This document shows positions 33,111 to 42,508 of a DNA stretch of 64,000 nucleotides, piece after piece. The position numbers and the translations under genes are program-made. Numbering within the stretch: position 1 is the stretch's first letter; every line of letters starts with the position of its first letter. Where the stretch lies: contig OX345640.1 of the NCBI GenBank assembly GCA_947044365.1, positions 2,155,001-2,219,000 on the forward strand, read 5' to 3'. The notes beneath the pieces are model-generated. The model was given only the letters and a program-made list of their open reading frames with translations, searched no databases and had not been told where the DNA came from. This stretch comes from Petrosia ficiformis (taxonomy: Eukaryota > Porifera > Demospongiae > Haplosclerida > Petrosiidae).

Positions 33111-33430
33111 TGTAAATGTAAATGAATGGTAATGTATGTCGCATGAATGTGCTTACTTGTGTAATGTAAATGTAAATGAATGGTAATGTATGTCGCATGA
33201 ATGTGCTTACTTGTGTAATGTAAATGTAAATGTAAATTTACATTTACATTAAAACATTAAGTAAGCATATTCATGCGACATGTATTTACATTACCATTCA
33301 CATACATACATACATACATACATAAATGAATGGTAATGTAAATACATGTCGCATGAATATGCTTACTTAATGTTTTAATGTAAATGTAAATGAATGGTAA
33401 TGTAAATACATGTCGCATGAATATGAATAT
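33110..33430. repeat. Large inverted repeat, about 65-bp arms
   Basis: The segment at about 33236-33300 (TTACATTAAAACATTAAGTA, CATGCGACATGTATTTACAT) is the reverse complement of about 33327-33391, with a CATACA spacer. Direct repeats of AATGTATGTCGCATGAATGT lie just before it. Confidence 0.85.
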
Positions 33431-33497
33431 GCTTACTTAATATTTTAATGCTTACTAAGGTTGTTTTGTACTGCATGAATATCATTACTAAAACAGT

Positions 33498-33720
33498 TAT
33501 AAAAGGAACTGATAATGTACACTATAAGCATTCTGTGGTGTTGTGAGAGTACTTTTTATAGTAAGTGGTGAGCTTGGATTATAACTATAAGCATTCTGTG
33601 GTGTTGTCTGTAAATAGTTTAGTGACTGTATAAATACTTATACTTTTTAAGTTGTAACTGCAAAACAAGTGCAACTTTTGCAAGCAGCTGTTTAATGGAT
33701 TAATCCACAAAACAACCTGG
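33498..33720 (+). promoter_or_regulatory. Truncated LW-tail promoter and leader
   Basis: TATAAAAG at 33498-33505 and the standard downstream block run as far as TTTAATGGATTAATCCACAA AACAACC, then break into TGTATG repeats at about 33722. An internal 20-bp piece (TATAAGCATTCTGTGGTGTT) is duplicated. No coding exon belongs to it; the full promoter of gene G begins 470 bp later. Confidence 0.65.
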
Positions 33721-33950
33721 AGTATGTATGTATGTATGTATGTATTGTATCTAAACTGGGAAGGAGTTAAGCTGGAGTATGTATGTATGTATGTATCTAA
33801 ACTGGGGAGGAGTTAAGCTGGAGTATGTATGTATGTATGTATCTAAACTGGGGAGGAGTTAAGCTGGAGTATGTATTCATTGTATGTATTCATTGTATGT
33901 ATTCATTGTATTTATTTATTGTATGTAATCATTGCAATATTGACATGATA
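33721..33950. repeat. Minisatellite with GGAGGAGTTAAGCTGGAG
   Basis: Three units of about 50 bp (TGTATG repeats plus ATCTAAACTGGGGAGGAGTT AAGCTGGAG) are followed by TTCATTGTATGTA repeats. It separates the truncated and full leaders. Confidence 0.85.
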
Positions 33951-33970
33951 TGAAATCATTACTAAAACAT

Positions 33971-34570
33971 TATAAAAGGAAAGGAATTGGTAATGTACAA
34001 TATAAGCATTCTGTTGTGTAGTGAGAGTACTTTTTACAGTAAGTGGTGAGCTTAGATTATACTGTAAGTTTACTTTGTAGTGTTGTCTGTAAATAGTTTA
34101 GTAACTGTATAAATATTTATACTTTTTAAGTTGTAACTGCAAAACAAGTGCAGTTATGGGACTTTTGTAAGCAGCTGTTTGGATTAATCCACAAAGCAAC
34201 CACGAGCAGTAAAGATTGTGGAAAGGATGCTGGTTGGTGGTATGATTACAGTCTAACCAGAGAAGAAAAGCAATCGACCCAGTGTGGCTGCATTTAATAG
34301 ATCTCAAGTAGTTAGAAACTACTCTAATTAATGTGGCGCTAATGAACACCTCTTGCAAAATTACAAAAAAGCGAAGGGCAAATAGCTGAGGAGATTACAA
34401 AGAAGTTGTAAAAGTACTAGTCAATATCAATTTCATATCAGTTCCAACATTGCTTATTATATTACAAGAAAAATAAACTACAATATATTCAGTACTACCA
34501 GTGCACTGTCTGTATACACTAATGTAGTATTGTTTTTATTAATCCTTTATTTCTCATTTTTTCCTGTAGA
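33971..34570 (+). promoter_or_regulatory. TATA promoter, leader and intron of LW-tail gene G
   Basis: TATAAAAG at 33971-33978, ATATAAGCATTCTGTTGTGT as a likely start region, candidate donors GTAAGTGG (34041) and GTAAGTTT (34063), the conserved block GTGTGGCTGCATTTAATAGA and the acceptor TTTTTTCCTGTAG at about 34569. This is the most complete leader in the window. The antisense 86-aa ORF over it is a shadow. Confidence 0.65.
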
Positions 34571-34578
34571 AAACCATT

Positions 34579-35118
34579 ATGCCTCCGACACTACCAAATC
34601 TGTGGATTGTTTCCTGTGTTTTACTTCATCTGTGGTTTGTTTTCATCTGCTTTTTATTTCTACCAGATATGTGGGCTTTCTTCGCCTGTATTTTATTTCA
34701 AGATCTGTGGGTTGTTTCCACCTGGATTTTACTTCAAGATCTTTGTGTTGTCTTTATATGCATTTTACTTCAAGAGCTGTGGTTCGTTTTCCTCTCCATT
34801 TTACTTCTACCAGATCATTCGGTTTTTTACATCTGCATTTTACTTCAATACCCGTGGAATGTTTTAATATGTTTTTTAGCAGTATACGCTATAATATTTG
34901 GAATTATATATTGGCTAGTTAATCGAGGAAATAGAAACCTACTAACGAAACCAATTCTACAAGAATACACCGAACAAGAAGATAGAGAACTGGTACTACT
35001 GTGTAACAAACACATTCTAGAGATCCACTATGTATATGTGGATAATGATATACCATATATGGTAGAAGCTCAAAGGGAACGTCAAATAAACTTCAGAAAC
35101 TCATTATTTGTAATCTAA
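34579..35118 (+). CDS. LW-tail family protein G (179 aa), eight LW units
   Basis: The start is MPPTLPNLWIVSC. Eight hydrophobic 12-13-residue units follow, including QDLWVVSTWILL, QELWFVFLSILL and a degenerate LPDHSVFYICILL where LW has become HS, and then QYPWNVLICFLAVYAIIFGI. The linker is VNRGNRNLLTKP and the tail has LQEYTEQEDREL, YVDNDIPYMVEAQRERQINF and NSLFVI. The DNA is very close to gene H, 4.1 kb downstream. The long hydrophobic region (about residues 9-116) would make several spans. The 3' poly(A) AATAAA of other copies is lost here (ATTATTAAAATTAC). Confidence 0.82.
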   Translation: MPPTLPNLWIVSCVLLHLWFVFICFLFLPDMWAFFACILFQDLWVVSTWILLQDLCVVFICILLQELWFVFLSILLLPDHSVFYICILLQYPWNVLICFLAVYAIIFGIIYWLVNRGNRNLLTKPILQEYTEQEDRELVLLCNKHILEIHYVYVDNDIPYMVEAQRERQINFRNSLFVI

Positions 35119-35387
35119 TATCATGCATAGTATATTCACAGCAGGATGACATACATACATAATTTACATATATACATACAATTATTATAATAATATATGA
35201 ACATGGATGTACAAATCAGTCATTTGTGGAATAATAATTTGTCAAAATACCCACAATTGTCACATAATTATAATAATTATTAAAATTACTTATATATGTA
35301 ATCCACACTTGTGTTATATGAAAGTTTTTTGTTGAATAGAATTATACAACTAGTAATAGAATTATACAACTAGTAAAGGGTTATAAT

Positions 35388-35698
35388 TAGTGCTGGGACT
35401 TGATAATCGAAATATCGATAATCGTTATCGATATAGCAATAATCGATATCGTGACCAGATATCGATTTGTACTTATGCGCATGCGCATTCAGTACAAGGC
35501 ATTTGCTTTTTTAAAAACATCCTGGTAACTTAACTTACAACTGGTTTTGTATTTAGTACATGATATCTATTTTCATGCCAATTAGTGGGAGGTCTTTCTT
35601 GTCAAGTAATTAATTACTTCCTCTGATATTATCGATAATCAATCAATATTGGCTGCACTAATGATCGAAATTGGTGTTTCTACCGATTTCCAGCACAA
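35388..35698 (+). mobile_element. hAT-like MITE, 311 bp, with 8-bp TSD
   Basis: The element begins TAGTGCTGGGACTTGATAAT and ends CGATTTCCAGCACAA. The flanks are GTTATAAT at 35380-35387 and 35699-35706, an 8-bp target duplication. The 3' flanks of genes C (near 20728) and H (near 39495) show the same site empty. The interior is rich in ATCGATAATCG and TATCGATA repeats and has no transposase. Confidence 0.92.
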
Positions 35699-35709
35699 GT
35701 TATAATATA

Positions 35710-36310
35710 AATATAATGTGTATATAATGCATGAAACGTTTCTCAACAAGATATGGATGAATATACATTATGGATAGATAGATAGATGTATGATAATCCT
35801 GTATACATGTATAATGCTGAAAATAGTCTAGTCAAAGTTAAAGGTTACTTTATAATAATACATAATTATACACATGGGATGAGAAATGTCTTTCAATTGT
35901 AATGTTTAATTGTTTATAATAATAACCTACATAAGTATACTTATAAATTATTATTGTTTGTTCCTGTAATGAACTGAATAGTGATGACATTTCCTTTATA
36001 CTGAAACCTACTTATGATTAACCAGCAATGTAAATGAGCACAGCTTATGAAGTAATACTCCTGCTGCATTTGAAATAATAACACTCTCTATAGTGCAAAA
36101 ACATCTTCCCAAGCAGTACATGTGGACAAACTACCATTGTTATTATTATACAAAGTAAACTGAATATTATCTGAATATTAGGGGAACTCCCATGTAATCA
36201 CAAATGATATACTTAAAAAAAATGACAGCAGCCAACAGCCATTCCACATAATTTTCATATAACTATGCTATCACTGTCACTATCACCATCACCAACACTG
36301 TTATCATACC
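35710..36310. other. 3' flank of gene G, shared blocks
   Basis: This continues the flank shared with genes C and H to about 36010, then a block shared with genes E and F (GTAAATGAGCACAGCTTATG). No gene was seen. Confidence 0.55.
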
Positions 36311-36319
36311 ACAAACAAT

Positions 36320-36790
36320 TCACTACTTGTTTATAATTTATCACTGTTGTAGTAACTAAAGACAATATGACTATTATACATAGAGACTATTATAAATGTA
36401 ACTATTATAATTATAGAGACAGAACAATGTCTGTAATTATTATTATTATGTTTATTATTCTATGTTGTATATCAAATCAATATGTCTCAAGTTCTTTGTT
36501 GTGTATGAGTCAATATGTCTCCCAAGTGTTACCTATATAAGCTGGTTAATGTTTCAGTTCAACAGTTCTGTTAAAAAGCTGATGTACAAATCACTCATGG
36601 CACCACTCAATGCTGAATGCTGAATGCCGAACTCGTTCTCCTCCAGAGGGCTTGCAACCCTCTGAGGATGAGACACCATGTTTTGCACTTAGAATGAAGC
36701 AAAAACGGAGTTCTTCTTGGTACCTGAGCTGTTAATGTGTCAGTTCAACAGTTCAGTCAAAAAGCTATTATAAGAATCGTCTTCTAAGTA
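36320..36790 (+). promoter_or_regulatory. Promoter/first-exon fragment, copy 4, with insertion
   Basis: TATATAAG lies at 36534-36541. After TCTGTTAAAAAGCT a segment of about 150 bp with higher GC (CTCCTCCAGAGGGCTTGCAA CCCTCTGAGG) is inserted, and TTAATGTGTCAGTTCAACAG TTCAGTCAAAAAGCT is then repeated on its far side. The insert contains a CCAGAGGG-CCCTCTGAGG hairpin. It ends in a TGTA microsatellite. Confidence 0.6.
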
Positions 36791-37046
36791 TGTGTGTATG
36801 TGTGTATGTATACATTAACATCATACATACATACATACATATATACATACATGTATGTATAATTGTCTATCTATTTTTAATGTGTGTACTTGACATGCAC
36901 ATGTATGTATAATTGTCTATCTATTGTGTGTACTTGACACAATCATCAGATTTTTATAATGATATTCATGACTTCTACTATGTCACTGTAACCATTTGGG
37001 AATATTAAATATACTGTGAGATCATTATAATTCATTAATTATACAG

Positions 37047-37276
37047 TCAAGGATCAACGAGATATTGAACATCGATGAATGATTGCTGGTTGATAACAGA
37101 ATATATGACCAAAAACCCTTTACCATTTCTAATATAAAGATCCCTCATAGACGCAAACTGCTCAGCTCCTGCTGTATCTAGAATCTCAATGATTGAGGGT
37201 ATACCATTAATTTTCACATTTTTCCTATAGAAATTTTCGACTGTTGGATCATATCTTTCCACAAACTCTCCTGTGA
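37047..37276 (-). pseudogene. Rap/Ras-family GTPase exon fragment
   Basis: Reading minus from the acceptor CATACAG, the frame gives [20 protein letters not shown], then [40 protein letters not shown] and [15 protein letters not shown], then stop. This matches the switch I to switch II part of Rap-type GTPases: YDPT effector loop, LDTAG (G3, with A where T or Q is common) and the MRDLYIRNG region. It resembles Rap2 most. The G1 P-loop exon and the G4/G5 exons are not found on either side. There is no donor consensus before the TGA, and the preceding 250 bp of presumed intron is a TACA microsatellite. It is probably an isolated dead exon, although the exon itself is not broken. Confidence 0.75.
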
Positions 37277-37279
37277 CTG

Positions 37280-37740
37280 TATGTATGTATGTATGTATGT
37301 ATGTATGTATGTATGTATGTATGTATGTATGTATGTACAAATCTTGTACAAATCTTGTGTATGTATGTATGTATGTATGTATGTATGTATGTATGTATAA
37401 ATGTATGTATAAGAATGTATGTATGTATGTATGTATGTATGTATGTATGTATGTATGTATGTATGTATGTATGTATGTATGTATGTATGTATGTATGTAT
37501 GTATGTATGTATGTATGTATGTACAAATCTTGTACAAATCTTATGTATGTATGTATGTATGTATGTATGTATAAATGTATGTATAAGAATGTACCAATCT
37601 TAATGAAGAAAAGAATGTACCAATCTTAATGTATGTATGTATAAGAATGTACCAATCTTAATGTATGTATAAGAATGTACCAATCTTAATGAAGAAAATA
37701 TATCTTAATGAATGTAATTATGTATGAATGTAGAAATGTA
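37280..37740. repeat. TGTA microsatellite with ACAAATCTTGT and AAGAATGTACCAATCTTAAT
   Basis: Two long TGTA runs are each preceded or followed by ACAAATCTTGTACAAATCTT, and then four units of AAGAATGTACCAATCTTAAT follow. It lies in the position of the intron before the Rap-like exon. All ORFs here are artefacts. Confidence 0.95.
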
Positions 37741-37774
37741 TATAATTATATATATCTTAGTGTATCTTCTAATT

Positions 37775-37800
37775 ACTGGGGGGGCTTTGCCCCCCCCAGT
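37775..37800. repeat. G7/C8 hairpin
   Basis: ACTGGGGGGG and CCCCCCCAGT pair perfectly across a 6-nt loop, inside very AT-rich DNA. It is followed by TTTAGGCCCTGGGATCG and then ordinary sequence. It may be the end of an unclassified element. Confidence 0.7.
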
Positions 37801-38125
37801 TTAGGCCCTGGGATCGTTAGGGATATCATCCATTTTGTTTGAGTTGATTTTAATAAATCCCACTGCTGAATGATTGTAAGTAGTGGATATTTAATAAATT
37901 TCCACGCAGTTATGGCAGTGATTTATTAAATTCCACTTAAAATAATTTTGACACAAACGGCACTCCATACATTTATCTGTCATTGACATTTATCTGTTGG
38001 TGACATTGGTTGGTGACATTTATCTGTCATTGGTTGGTAGGACATGTGATATTATATTTGCACATTACAACACATTTATGGTGGCTAATTTGATTAATTG
38101 GATGATATGAATATCATTACTAAAA
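37800..38125. other. Intergenic, no gene seen
   Basis: This contains repeated TGACATTTATCTGT-TGGT phrases at 37983-38040 and related AATTTCCAC/AATTCCAC phrases. No exon is supported. Confidence 0.35.
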
Positions 38126-38129
38126 CAGT

Positions 38130-38674
38130 TATAAAAGGAATTGATAATGTACACTATAAGCATTCTGTGGTGTATTGAGAGTACTTTTTACAGTAAGTGG
38201 TGAGCTTAGATTATAACAGTAAGTTTACTTTTTAGTGTTGTCTGTAAATAGTTTAGTGACTGTATAAATACTAATACTTTTTAAGTTGATTTTAAGCGCA
38301 GTTATGACTTTTGTAAGCAGCTGTTTGATGGATTAATCCACGAAGCAACCACAAGCAGTAAAGTCTGTGGGAAGAATGTTGGTTGGTGCTGTGATTACAG
38401 TCTAACCAGAAAAGCAGTTGACCCAGTGTGGTTACATTTATTAATGTGGTGCTAATGAACACCTCTTGCAAAATTACAAAAAAAGGTGAAGGGCAAATAG
38501 CTTAGGAGATTACAAAGAAGTTGTAAAAGTACTAGTCAATATCAGTTCCAACATTGCTTATTGTATTACAACAAAAACAAACTACAATATATTCAGTACT
38601 ACCAGTGCACTGTCTGTATACACTAATGTAGTATTGTTTTTATTAATCCTTTATTTCTCATTTTTTACTGTAGA
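38130..38674 (+). promoter_or_regulatory. TATA promoter, leader and intron of LW-tail gene H
   Basis: TATAAAAG lies at 38130-38137 with ACACTATAAGCATTCTGTGG after it, donor candidates GTAAGTGG and GTAAGTTT near 38193 and 38219, a shortened leader block, and the acceptor TTTTTTACTGTAG at about 38673. Confidence 0.65.
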
Positions 38675-38682
38675 AAAGCATT

Positions 38683-39222
38683 ATGCCTCCGACACTACTA
38701 AATCTGTGGCTTGTTTCCTGCGTTTTACTTCATCTGTGGTTCGTTTTCATATGCATTTTATTTCGACCAGATCTGTGTGTTTTCTTCGCCTGTATTTTAT
38801 TTCAAGATCTGTGGGTTATTTCCACCTGGATTTTACTTCAAGATTTTTGGCTCGTCTTTATCTCCATTTTACTTCAAGAGCTGTGGTTCGTTTTCCTCTC
38901 CATTTTACTTCTACCATATCTGTGGGTTTTTTACATCTGCATTTTACTTCAATACCCGTGGGATGTTTTAATATGTTTTTTAGCAGTATTCGCTATAATA
39001 TTTGGAATTATATATTGGCTAGTTAATCGAGGAAACAGAAACCTACTAACGAAACCAATTCAACAAGAATACACCGAACAAGAAGATAGAGAACTAGTAC
39101 TACTGTGTAACAAACACATTCTAGAGATCCGCTATATATATGTGGATAATGATATACCATATATGGTGGAAGCTCAAAGGGAACGTCAAATAAACTTCAG
39201 AAACTCATTATTTGTAATCTAA
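38683..39222 (+). CDS. LW-tail family protein H (179 aa), eight LW units
   Basis: The start is MPPTLLNLWLVSC. Eight units follow (for example FQDLWVISTWILL, QELWFVFLSILL, LPYLWVFYICILL), then YPWDVLICFLAVFAIIFGI, VNRGNRNLLTKP, QQEYTEQEDREL, YVDNDIPYMVEAQRERQINF and NSLFVI. The tail is almost identical to genes C and G, while the repeat units vary at the middle positions, so the hydrophobic part changes faster. The promoter, donor, acceptor and AATAAA (about 39365) are all present, so this and gene G are the best candidates for expressed long forms. Confidence 0.83.
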   Translation: MPPTLLNLWLVSCVLLHLWFVFICILFRPDLCVFFACILFQDLWVISTWILLQDFWLVFISILLQELWFVFLSILLLPYLWVFYICILLQYPWDVLICFLAVFAIIFGIIYWLVNRGNRNLLTKPIQQEYTEQEDRELVLLCNKHILEIRYIYVDNDIPYMVEAQRERQINFRNSLFVI

Positions 39223-39800
39223 TATCATGCATAGTATATTCACAGCAGGATGACATACACACATAATTTAAATATATACATTCAATTATTATTGAACATG
39301 GATGTACAAATCAGTTATTTGTGGAATTTGTCAAATTGTCACATAATTATAATAATTATATTATAAATAAAATTTATACATGTATATATAATCCACAATT
39401 TTGTTATATGAAAGTTTTTTGTTGAGTAGATTTATACAACTAGTAATAAGAATTATACAACTAGTAGTACAATATTATTATACACCTAGTAAAGGGTTAT
39501 AATATACAATTAGTATTGTATTCAACAAGTTGATAATATAGATATGATTATTATGTGTATATAATGCATGAAACATTTCTCAACAAGATATAGATGAATA
39601 TGTATTATGGATAGATAGATAGATGTATGATAATCCTGTATACATGTATAATGGTGAAAATAGTCTTGTCAAAGTTAAAGGTACTTATAATAATACATAA
39701 TTATACACATGGGATGAGAAATGTCTTTCAATTGTAATGTTTAAATGTTTATAATAATAAGGTACTTACATAAGTATACTTATAAATTATTATTGTTTAT
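39223..39800 (+). repeat. 3' flank shared with genes C and G
   Basis: AGTAAAGGGTTATAATATAC (empty site of the hAT-like MITE), then GATAGATAGATAGATGTATG and the following 150 bp match the flanks of genes C and G. Past 39800 TACATG repeats begin. Confidence 0.8.
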
Positions 39801-39913
39801 ACATCATATGTAGCTACATACATGTACATACATGTCTGTTTATGTAGCTACATAAATACATGCCTGTTTGTACATCATATGTACCTACCTACCTATTACA
39901 TACATACGTACAT

Positions 39914-40244
39914 ACTAGTGCTGGGAATTGGTAGAAACACCAATATCGGTTATTAGTGCACCCAAATATCGATTGATTATCGATAATATCAGAGGAAGTA
40001 ATTAATTACTTGACAGGAAAGACCTCCCACTAATTGGCATGAAAATAGATAATTTGCGTATCCTGTACCAAATACAAACCACTTGTAAGTTAAGTTACTA
40101 GGATTTAAAAAAAACAACAAATGTCTTGTACTGAATGCACATGCGCATAAATACAAATCGATATCTGGTCACGATATCGGTTATCACTAAATGTGCTATA
40201 TCGATAACGATTATCGATATTTCGATTATCAAGTCCCAGCACTA
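39914..40244 (-). mobile_element. hAT-like MITE, 331 bp, inverted copy with 8-bp TSD
   Basis: This is the reverse orientation of the element at 35388-35698. It starts TAGTGCTGGGAATTGGTAGA and ends AATCAAGTCCCAGCACTA. The flanking GTACATAC at 39906-39913 and 40245-40252 is a perfect 8-bp target duplication inside a TACA microsatellite. The TIRs are TAGTGCTGGGA. It shares the ATCGATAATCG-rich ends and the AGTAATTAATTACTT palindrome. Confidence 0.93.
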
Positions 40245-40329
40245 GTACATACATACATACATACATACGATGTACATGTATGTATATGTATACAATGTAC
40301 GTATGTATGTATGTAGGTACATATGATTG

Positions 40330-40890
40330 CTCACAACACGGAAGCTGACTTTTCCCCACAGAGAAGTATATTTCTCTCCCGAGGCTAGCATGAGTATTGG
40401 GCTTCTTTAAGTTTAAGGCTTTTTTCCAACAGCTTTAGGGGCCGTGGGACAACCTTCAGTGCTGTCACATGGGCAGGTTTATTTGTGTTTGTAAATATTT
40501 TCACAAATAGTATTTAACAATCTTAACTTTTAACATATTCACATAAGCTTTGATGCTTTGGTATTACTAGACTCTTGACAGGGATAGTCTGGCCTTGGGA
40601 ACCAGAAGTGGGGGTTAAAGACATCTTTGGTGGGACAAAACCCTCCCCTCTCTATCCGTATCTGAAAATGCTTATAGAGTCCTGTTTACCAATGCATCAG
40701 TAAATACATATAATAATAACTTACTTACAAAACTCTGGAGTTAAATAATGGCCCAATCTTACTGGATTATGAAAGATCCTACTCCCTTGAAAACTTTATC
40801 TACCATGTGCTTATACACATGTGCTCTCCTAATTAACCTTAGGTGGGCGTTTTAATTAATAATTAAAATTATTGCAAAGCTACAGATGCT
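40330..40890. other. Unclassified, GC-richer sequence
   Basis: This is less AT-rich than its surroundings (GCTTTAGGGGCCGTGGGACA, GGCCTTGGGAACCAGAAGTG). No long frame, splice-site pair or RNA-gene fold that I could confirm. It may be a repeat remnant or a noncoding exon. Confidence 0.3.
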
Positions 40891-41570
40891 GTGTGTGTGT
40901 GTGTGTGTGTGTGTGTGTCTGTGTGTGTCTGTGTGTGTGTGTGTGTGTGTAATAATTAGATTGTATGTATGTATGTATGTATGCATGTAATAATTAGATT
41001 GTATGTATGTATGTATGTATGCATGTAATAATTAGATTGTATGTATGTATGTATGTATGCATGTAATAATTAGATGATTAATAATTATGTAATTACGATA
41101 TTGTGATTAAGCAATTGTGATTAAGCAATTTGTTTTTTTCAATGCATGTATATTTTTCATAATTAGATGATTAAGAATTACGATATTGTGATTAAGCAAT
41201 TGTGATTAAGCAATTTGTTTTTCTTAATTGATTATATTTTGATTAAGAGTTGATTAAAAATTGTGATTAAGCAATTTGTTTTTTTTAATTAATTGATTAT
41301 ATTTTGATTAAGAGTTGATTAAAAATTGTGATTAAGCAATTTTTTTTTTTTAATTAATTGATTATATTTTGATTAAGAGTTGATTAAAAATTGTGATTAA
41401 AGCAATTTGTTTTTTTTAATTAATTGAGTATATTTTCATGATTAAGAATTGATTAAGACTTATGATTAAGCAATTGTAGTTTTATGATTAAGAGTTGTGA
41501 TTAAGAGTTGTGATTAAGTAATTATATTTTCATGATTAAGAATGTATGTATGTATGTAGTAAGTAGTAAG
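40890..41570. repeat. (GT)n, TGTATG and GATTAAG-rich minisatellites
   Basis: Successive arrays: (GT)n at 40892-40950, three units of ATTAGATTGTATGTATGTAT about 38 bp apart, then about 60-bp units of TTGATTATATTTTGATTAAG AGTTGATTAAAAATTGTG up to 41540. Confidence 0.93.
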
Positions 41571-41579
41571 TTATACTAT

Positions 41580-42050
41580 AAAGTGAGTTTACATTTTATT
41601 AGTCTGGAAATACTGTACTTTTTGACTGTTAAAGTATCTATACTTGTAACAGCAAAGAAAAAAAGACCACAGCTGTGTTACAGATTGAAGCGACTGAAGA
41701 ACGAAACAAGAGAACAAGGCAACAACGACCAGTAAAGTGGTGGGTTGGTTATCTGTTAGTGCAAAGATTATACTGTTTGGTTGTCTGTTAGTGCTATTAT
41801 TATAGTCTAGCCACCAAAGAAAAGCAGTGTGGCTTAGATTTAATAGATCTGAAGTAGTTAAATGCAATTTCAAACCACTATATATAATTATTGTGGCGCT
41901 AATGAGAATAGCAAGCAAACAACAGATTATAAACAAATTCTGATAGTACTTTCAGTCTATCAGTACATTGTTCTGATACATTTAATCTGAGCTCTACATA
42001 TTTGTAAATAGCAATTTGCAAACAGTTTAACATACTATGCTACTAACATG
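41580..42050 (+). other. Orphan LW-tail leader (gene E type)
   Basis: GTGAGTTTACATTTTATTAG, AACAAGAGAACAAGGCAACA, AGCAGTGTGGCTTAGATTTA and ATCTGAAGTAGTTAAATG correspond to the gene E leader at 27480-27800, including the intron start GATAGTACTTTCAGTCTATC. No coding exon follows; at about 42110 a gene-A-type leader begins. Confidence 0.65.
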
Positions 42051-42119
42051 TGTATGTAATGATGTTCATAGTCACGAAAAAATGTGATCAAAATATAGAA
42101 CACAGTAGTCATAGTGAGT

Positions 42120-42460
42120 ACTAATAGTATTCATTCAGCTGTATAAATACTTATACTTTTTAAGTTGTAACTGCAAACAAGTGCAGTTATGGGACTTTTG
42201 TAAGCAGCTGTTTGAAGGATTAATCCATAAAGCAACCAGGAGCACTAAGTTTGTGAGAAGGATGCTGTTTGGTGGTGTGATTTGTAAAAGTACTAGTCAA
42301 TATCAGTTTCGTATCAGTTCCAACATTGCTTATTGTATTACAACAAAAACAAACTACAATATATTCAGTACTACCAGTGCACTGTCTGTATACACTAATG
42401 TAGTATTGTTTTTATTAGTCCTTTATTTCTCATATTTCTCTGTAGAAAAGCATGGGTTTG
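42120..42460 (+). other. LW-tail leader and acceptor cut off at the start codon
   Basis: This has a normal leader (GTGCAGTTATGGGACTTTTG), intron, and the acceptor TATTTCTCTGTAGAAAAGCA T, but where all paralogues have ATG-CCT it reads GGGTTTG. Unrelated sequence of about 50 bp follows and then a new leader at 42509. The breakpoint is within a base or two of the initiator. Confidence 0.75.
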
Positions 42461-42508
42461 TTATAAATATTATCCTTTTGCATATAGTCAGTTAAATTTG
42501 CACAGTGA

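Noticed and set aside
37047..37629. CMYV/YIHT ORFs of 104-159 aa on both strands
   Set aside because: Microsatellite translations; only the last 76 residues of the minus ORF (the Rap-like exon) are meaningful.
38634..39026. Alternative-frame ORFs over the LW repeats (also 25466-25786, 34530-34922, 20022-20237)
   Set aside because: A 36-bp unit keeps all frames open. Only the frame leading into the conserved tail is shared with genes A, B, E and F, and some of these ORFs begin inside the intron.
40330..40890. Possible tRNA or other structured RNA gene
   Set aside because: I could not draw a cloverleaf or find internal A/B boxes; left unclassified.
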